Positions 58,127-64,000 of a stretch of 64,000 nucleotides of DNA are shown piece by piece. Position numbers and translations under genes: made by a program. The notes below the pieces were generated by a model. That model was not told the origin of the DNA and searched no databases. It saw only the letters and a program-made list of their open reading frames with translations. The DNA is from Leishmania martiniquensis (Eukaryota; Euglenozoa; Kinetoplastea; Trypanosomatida; Trypanosomatidae): positions 873,501-937,500 of the forward strand of contig NC_090160.1 of the NCBI RefSeq assembly GCF_017916325.1. The letters are read 5' to 3'. Within the stretch, counting starts at the first letter, position 1. Every line of letters begins with the position of its first letter.

Positions 58127-60002
58127 TCAGTCGCGCGTGTACGGCTTGCCGTCCATTCATAGATACACATTTTTTTCTTCTGTCCAAACTGTTTTCTTCT
58201 ACTCTGTCTTGCCTAGGGCTCTCCCCCTTCGCCAATCGCTTCCTCTCCACGACTTCCGCTTCACGGGCCATGTGCTGACCCCCTCAGCCCATCCTCTGGC
58301 GGCTGGCGATAGGAGAAAAGAAACAAAACAAAAGCGGTGCCCGAACCCGAGCCCATCTAGAGAGAGGGAGAGAGCGTTCGCCCGCGCTTGACGCGCGCTT
58401 TCGGCACCCGACGGGGCAGAAAGGCTCAGTGCAACTTCGCCGTGTAAGCGCTGCAGGTACTGAGACTGGCCACGCGGTATGCTGAGCCGCCTCCGTGGCC
58501 GTTACTTCTCCTCATCCCGCCTGCTCGCTCATTTGCTATGCCGCAGTCTCGTGCCTCACCCTCCGTTTTTTTTTTTTTGCATTTTTTGTCTCCTCCGGCC
58601 CGCTTTTTTTTTCATGCATGACACGCGAACTCACAGACGGGGGTGCCCAGATGCAGAGAGCGCGCGAGGTCGTGCGCTGCCGTCTGGCGTGCATCCGCCC
58701 TCCCGCTTCATGAGGCATATGGCAGGAAGCGAAGGGCGCGCTTCACCGAGAGAGGAGCTAATGGGAGACAATGGTGCAGCTGCTCAAACAACGGAGCATG
58801 CGCAGAGAGGGAAGGTGGCAAAGTGGTAGCAAAGGACACGCGCGACTGCCGTGTACGCTTCTCCGACCTCATGCGCGTGTGGCGCGTTCACCCTTTCCAT
58901 TTCAGTACGTAAGCTTCCTTGTTCTACGCCCAGTCCGGCACCTGCACGTGTAAGTGCTGATTGTGCGATGCATTTGATCGAGACCCTGATGTCCTGCTCT
59001 CCCTCCCCACTGCGTCTAGTCGCCGATGAGAGGTTCCACAGCGCCGTGTTGCTCGCCTCGCTACTCCGGGCTCTTTGCTTCTTGGTCCTTCGGTCCGACC
59101 TACCGAGCCTTCTGCTTCGTTGGAAGGCATAGGGTGCTGTGGTGCTGCTCTTTTTCCCGCTGGATTGCACTGGCTGACCACCGCATGCCACGTAGTTTCT
59201 GGTAAAGGGAGGCCTTTCGTGCCCTTGTTCGACGTGACCCACCTAGAGCATCGCACCCGCCGAAGCGTGTCGCCCTCTGCGATTGCATCCTCAACTCGAT
59301 TTCTTCCGCCTCTGTGGATGTGTCTCTGACTCTGCTTCTTCTTGCCTAGTCGAGGCGGCAGCGATACTGCTGGCACGCCTACGACTTGAGCATGTGCAGG
59401 CTTACCTCCCTATGCATGACAATGACGACTTTCCATCGCACGGCCATACGCATCCACGAAGCCAGCGGCCTGAGCGCTGCCGCGCGCGCCCTCGCGAAGG
59501 GGAGACGGGCCAGCGCTTCTCTCGGAGAGGCAACCCTGCGACCTCGTGCGTACAGCAGCTGCCTACACGACTGAAGAGGCAAGCTGCCTCCCCATGCGCA
59601 CCGATGTAGCGTGATGCAGCGCCATCTTTCACTGTCACTTCGACTTGACAACTTTGTGAGACCTTCCGCCATCTAACTGTGCTCCCCTTCCTCCCGACGC
59701 CACCCCGCGGGCTTCTCGATAGACGCGCATCCATGCAAGTAGCGCACTGGCCATCGGCTCGCTGGCGCACCCTTGACGATCGCGCCTAGCAACTCACAAC
59801 GCTTTTCAACCGCTGCCTTGTGCCTCCTTGCGCCCCTCTCCATATCCACTCCCCTTTCGCCTGCATCTACCCAGGGCCTCGCGTGTGCTTATCCTACTGC
59901 TCTCCTTTACACGGTGACCGGTGCTTTGTGTCGTGCCGCTCTCCTGCAGATCTTGGGTACCTTCCGCCAGCCTTCGCCTCAAACTGAAGCGGTCGAATCC
60001 AC
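58127..60002. other. 1.9-kb spacer after histone H4
   Basis: No gene seen. It contains T-runs (58566-58580, 58603-58612) early on and mixed sequence at 58800-59650 that could hold decayed repeats. CT-rich stretches at 59670-59720 and 59805-59960 lie before the galactosyltransferase. Confidence 0.5.
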
Positions 60003-62452
60003 ATGCGCAACGAGCGAGACATTGACGACGCGGTTACACCTGGGGAGGCCCTCGGCTCCGCACCCTCCCATACATGCCTGGTCTCTCAGAGAGGTTCCGC
60101 GGTGAGCAGCGGTGCCAGCAACGTCGACTGCCGTTCTTCTGCGCGCAGCCAGGCGGAGCTGGACCAAACTCGGCTGCCGAGTACAAGGGAAAAAAAAACA
60201 GGCACACCCGCGAAACCCAATGGCTTACAGAGTAGAGTAGCACGGACTTCCCTGCTCCGGCTATGCGGGCATCTGTGTCGATTCGCTTCTCTAGGTGCGC
60301 CTCCGCGCACTCGGCGTTGCCACCTGACAGCACTAGTCGTTCTTATTGCTTTCACACTCACCATTTACCATTCTATCAACTCCTTTGGGACCAGTGATAT
60401 GCTGCAACTTAACTCATCATTTGTGCCTTCCGTGAAGGAATGGATTCGGCCTCAACGTAATGAGACCTTCTCTGTGCTGGTGCGGCACGAGGATGCGATA
60501 GAGCGGCTAACGCTCGAGCAGCGTCGCTTGGCTTTGACTGAGGTAGGCGACAGGATTCGCCTGGACTGTGACCAGCTGCCTTCATGGACGCTGCGCGTCA
60601 TCGACGAGAGCTGCACGATGTGCTTCGATAGTGTAACATACCGTGCTGCGGTCGCTGGGGGCTCAGAGGCCGTGACGGAGAAGCAGCCAAATCAGATGGC
60701 CACGGAGCATCCCGTCTTTGCCACGACATCTGCACCGCTGGGTCTTATTGGGCCCATGCTGTTTGCGATGGCAAGTGTGACGGACGATGTGGATGCTGCA
60801 GCGGAACTGGCGCTGTGGCCGTGGGTACAGCAGTCGTATGCGCTCCAACGCAGCTTCAATATCGACGTGCAGTGGAAGAGCAGGACGGAACCACCGCCGC
60901 GCCACTTAATTGTCATGGGCATACCCTCGACGGACCAGCCGAAGCGCTACCCGCTACGAGATGCGCAGCGTGCGACGTGGCTGACCTATCGTGAGGTGGC
61001 GCGCAGCGAGAACAACTTCAACGGCGCGCTCCTGGTGCTCTACGTGTATGCTGCTGCAGAGCGCCCTTCTGAAGACTCGACGGGCAATGCAGTGAACTTG
61101 ACGCAGCTGGCACCAACGGTGAGCGAGTACGCCGCAGCGAGCGCACAGCGGCTGGCGGCGGAGCTCAGAAGCACTGCGAGCGTACCCACATATGCGCAGC
61201 GCCGTGTGGTGCTGCAGGATGGGTGGCGCAGCATTCCCGACGGCAACGACGCTGTGTGGAAGTCGCCGTGCGCTGGTGTGACGACCTCTGTGGTGACTCC
61301 CGAAGCCGTTCGTAACGGGACTCTGCCGCTTGCGACTCTCTCCTCTGCGCTCTCACTGCCCGTGACGCCCACCTTCACATCAGCGGCCCAGTACGTGTGC
61401 CACGCCTCCACTGCCCTGTGGCAGGAGGCGTTGCGCCATCGCGATGCGTTATGGGTCGACTTTTGGCAGACCGAAAGCCGACTACGAACAAAAAGATGGG
61501 CATGCCTAATTCGTGGGGTGTGCCGACAGAAGTGGGCATGAGCCAAAAAGTCGTCCTATGGCTGAACTACGCCTACACTGCGTTTCCTGACGTGCCGTAC
61601 CTGATGAAGGGCGACGACGACATGTACCTGAAGGTGCCACAGTACCTCAGTGACCTACGCTATGTTCGAGGTGGATGGGAGAAACCGCGCAACTTGACGG
61701 CGACCATCCCGCATTCCGGCGTTGTCCCAACCACCCTGGCGCTCAAGGAGGGAGAGGTCTGCCAATATCGAGTGTGGTGGCGGTACGACTATAACAAAGT
61801 CGTGTTTGGCCACGGCCCCGGCTACGCGCTAGACCGCCGCCTCATCAAAGCGGTACTGAACCCCTTCGATAGCACTAACACTCGTGTGCTGAAGTTGTTG
61901 ACACGACCGTACAACGAAAGCGCAGCAAACGAGTATCTGTCTTTGATGATGCATCACGAAGATCTCTTCGTCGCGAATCAGCTGCGAACGCGCCCTGATG
62001 CTATCAAAAACGTCTGCGCACAGCGTCCAATGTGCTACATTTCTGACAAACGTTCTCGTGCACATCAGGTCCTCCGACCTGCCACCTCCAAAGAGATCTG
62101 GACATGGAGCTCGACATTGATGCACTTCAGCGACGCAGCGATTCCTTACTATCTACACTACTTTTTCAAGAACGAGCACAAGGTAGCCGAGGAGGCCCGC
62201 TGGCTTCTAAGTCAGGGCATCACTGCGGGTGCCATTGATGCAAACGCGACACAGAACATGAGGGAGTGCGTTGCCTCAAAGCTGCCGAGAATGCTGACGG
62301 GCCTCAAGACTCCGCTTGATCTTCAATGGGTGCGAGGCTCTCCACGCACGGCTTATGTCGAAGCCGAGGGCGACGCTGTTGCAGTATATGACCTCCCCTA
62401 TGTTAATGGCACCAGCAAACTTGTCGAATGTGTAATCGAGTCTGGTAAGTGA
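60003..62452 (+). pseudogene. SCG-type phosphoglycan beta-1,3-galactosyltransferase, interrupted by a frameshift
   Basis: Type II Golgi-membrane glycosyltransferase of the Leishmania side-chain galactosyltransferase family, which adds Gal to lipophosphoglycan repeats. The first reading frame (60003-61541, 512 codons) has a cytosolic tail, a signal-anchor at ~108-128 (LTALVVLIAFTLTIYHSINS) and the start of the lumenal domain (RHLIVMGIPSTDQPKRYPLR, a typical glycosyltransferase-31-like entry). It loses homology after DALWVDF. The conserved continuation with KMGMPNSWG, the DXD metal site GDDDMYLK and the rest of the catalytic domain is in the next frame through 62452. A one-base loss between about 61461 and 61481 accounts for the break. 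It is either a pseudogene or a sequence error; the rest of the gene looks well preserved. Confidence 0.8.
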
Positions 62453-63332
62453 TTCAGCCCGTTTTCTTTTTATCTCCTATTCGCCGAGTTGCTTTAGCAC
62501 GTTTTCTTGCCTTCCCCATTAGGCCTTCCATGACGCAGGACGTGCAGCTCGTCATGAAACTTAACCTAGTCCGCCGCCAGGTACCGGTGCCACCAGAAGC
62601 GGCGGCTGGCGATTGCATCAGTTTTCCTTCAGAATTCCTTTGTACACGCTCCCTACAAGTAGTCTCGCTCTGTCTCACGACCGAAGCCCCTCTTTCCTAT
62701 CTCTCGCATCTTTGACGTGTTACCGTGGAACGGATCAAGGGGCATTCCTGTTGCAGATAGCACGCACTGCGGCAGGTCGGCGCCGCCGACTACTTTCCTT
62801 CTGCGTTTCTTCCCTCGCTACACCCGTATCCTCTGCCGCAGCTTGATGAGCCGAGATACTTCCCACGAAAACAAAAACACCCTTTTAACGAGCGCTCCAC
62901 GACCTTTCCACCCCTCATGACGAAAAGGCTATTACTGACACTTCCTCGCATCCGCGATTTGCGTTCTGCAGGTGAGTACCAAAACCCGAACCACTACCGT
63001 GCGCGTTGACAGTGCCTCGAAGAACAGAGGGCCAACCATTATCGAACAAAATGCCACACAGCGATTTTTCGGCACCTGTGCAAACGTGTGTGAGCGTGCA
63101 AGGAGGTGATACCGCGCTCACTAACGGGGTAGAAAAATAAATACAACAGCGTGTGTGCATGAATGAATTGAGCTATGAAAGTGGCTCCCTTCACACGCAT
63201 CCTTATTCTTCTATGCCTGCGGATTGCACACAAACCGCGACTTGCCGGAGAGATGACCCTTTCAGCCTTTATGCGCCCTTTTCCTGTATATTTCACGAGT
63301 CTACAAGCAGTACCCGTCATTATCGCACAACG
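62453..63332. other. 3' flank of the galactosyltransferase
   Basis: No supported gene. A 61-codon frame from ATG 62530 (MTQDVQLVMKLNLVRRQVPV) has fair codon use but no recognised family. Confidence 0.4.
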
Positions 63333-63485
63333 ATGCCTCTTAACATCAAAACAACGGACGGGTATGGCGCACACAAGCGCAACAAGACCCTTCGGCAGCT
63401 CAAGGCGATGAGCATCATCGACGAGGAAACGCTCCACAAGCGAGTGCGTTCATCGCTGGCACAGGAGGGAAACGGCGATTTCTGA
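63333..63485 (+). CDS. candidate 50-residue basic protein
   Basis: A short frame starting MPLNIKTTDGYGAHKRNKTL and ending SSLAQEGNGDF. It is charged, with GC-rich third positions like neighbouring genes and helical-looking sequence (KAMSIIDEETLHKRVRSSL). In-frame sequence upstream (an ATG exists at 63159) looks non-coding. Family not recognised; it may be a real mini-protein or a gene fragment. Confidence 0.35.
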   Translation: MPLNIKTTDGYGAHKRNKTLRQLKAMSIIDEETLHKRVRSSLAQEGNGDF

Positions 63486-64000
63486 CACTACCGCTAATGG
63501 AGGTTCCGAGCAGCCACGGTCATGAGCGTGTCCACAACACCATCCAGGTAGAGCCACACCATCGACCCTACCCGTTTACAGCGAAAACGAGACAGGCAAA
63601 GCCGGCAAGGTCCACGATTCTCGATTCGATATGAGGAGATGCCCAGCTCAAGGAAATCAGCAAGGCTTCCATGCCTCCGCAACCTTTCACCAGCTCACCA
63701 TTGTCGAGAAGACACTTACGGTCTACACTATTTTCTCAGGTAAAACCAGCAGGTTGACACTTCAACTCCCATACTTGTTGACGAATATTCCCACCTCTAA
63801 CCACACGCACGGCCACAACTAGAATGTCGTGAACCGCCTGTATTGCACTCTGCCGACTTATAAAAAGCACGGATCATGCGCTTGCAATACCCCCCATACT
63901 CCCGACTGGGGTACTACGGCCGCCCAATGATCAACCCCTGGAGATTAAAGCAGTACTCATACTCCGAGAAGGAAACGAGGCCACAGAGATGAAGGAGAGA
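63486..64000. other. right-edge region with short frames on both strands
   Basis: Composition looks less GC-rich than the rest. On the minus strand, two overlapping frames (around 63494-63740) show protein-like but shifted segments (LADFLELGISSYRIENRG; GVVDTLMTVAARNLH), perhaps a decayed antisense gene. A + strand 38-codon frame is listed separately. Confidence 0.3.
63876..63992 (+). CDS. candidate 38-residue Tyr/Arg-rich peptide
   Basis: A complete frame from ATG to TGA: MRLQYPPYSRLGYYGRPMIN, then a second half ending KETRPQR. Rich in Tyr, Pro and Arg. Very short; no family recognised. It resembles in style tiny organellar subunits, but may be a chance frame. Confidence 0.25.
   Translation: MRLQYPPYSRLGYYGRPMINPWRLKQYSYSEKETRPQR

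Noticed and set aside
1..64000. tRNA, snRNA or CRISPR-like arrays
   Set aside because: No B-box-like motif in a credible cloverleaf context and no regularly spaced repeats were found by eye.

Overview
The window reads as a nuclear chromosome segment of a trypanosomatid, most likely Leishmania or a close relative (Leishmaniinae). All well-supported genes lie on the + strand, none shows an intron, and they are separated by 0.7-3 kb spacers packed with polypyrimidine tracts followed by AG, the usual signals for spliced-leader trans-splicing and coupled polyadenylation. Coding DNA is GC-rich at third positions. The gene set (PEX10-like RING protein, AGC kinase AEK1, PUM3-type Puf protein, adenylate kinase, glutathionylspermidine synthetase, ARV1, kinesin-like PH protein, aminopeptidase P, histone H4, SCG-type galactosyltransferase) matches my memory of the right-hand part of Leishmania chromosome 25; this synteny is recalled, not computed. 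Layout: 1-9.1 kb holds a PHD-finger protein, a tail-anchored protein, two small one-pass membrane proteins and a TraB-like membrane protein. 11-21.6 kb holds a DHHC palmitoyltransferase, a PEX10-like glycosomal E3, an LRR/EF-hand protein, an OCRL-like ASH-RhoGAP protein without a phosphatase domain, and a signal peptidase subunit SPC12 candidate. 22.6-28.4 kb holds a MORN-VPS9 (Alsin-like) protein and AEK1. 31.4-44.4 kb holds a coiled-coil protein, the Puf protein, adenylate kinase, two tandem paralogous tail-anchored mini-proteins and glutathionylspermidine synthetase. 47.2-58.1 kb holds ARV1, a kinesin-like protein with a degenerate P-loop plus a PH domain, a one-pass membrane protein, aminopeptidase P and histone H4. 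60-62.5 kb holds a frameshifted phosphoglycan galactosyltransferase; the last 1.5 kb has only very short candidate ORFs. Genes here are not functionally grouped, as is usual for trypanosomatid polycistronic units, although several concern membranes and organelles (DHHC, PEX10, OCRL-like, SPC12, VPS9, ARV1). The most striking non-gene structure is a pair of nearly identical ~520-bp repeats in inverted orientation at 5154-5673 and 45083-45603. They bracket ~39.4 kb that includes AEK1 and glutathionylspermidine synthetase, the geometry associated with linear extrachromosomal amplification in Leishmania. Other notable points are a Cys-to-Ser change at the expected amidase nucleophile of glutathionylspermidine synthetase, the pseudo-motor kinesin, and the phosphatase-less OCRL-like protein. 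Limits: no database search was possible; start codons are the first in-frame ATG consistent with family length, and UTR and splice sites are inferred.
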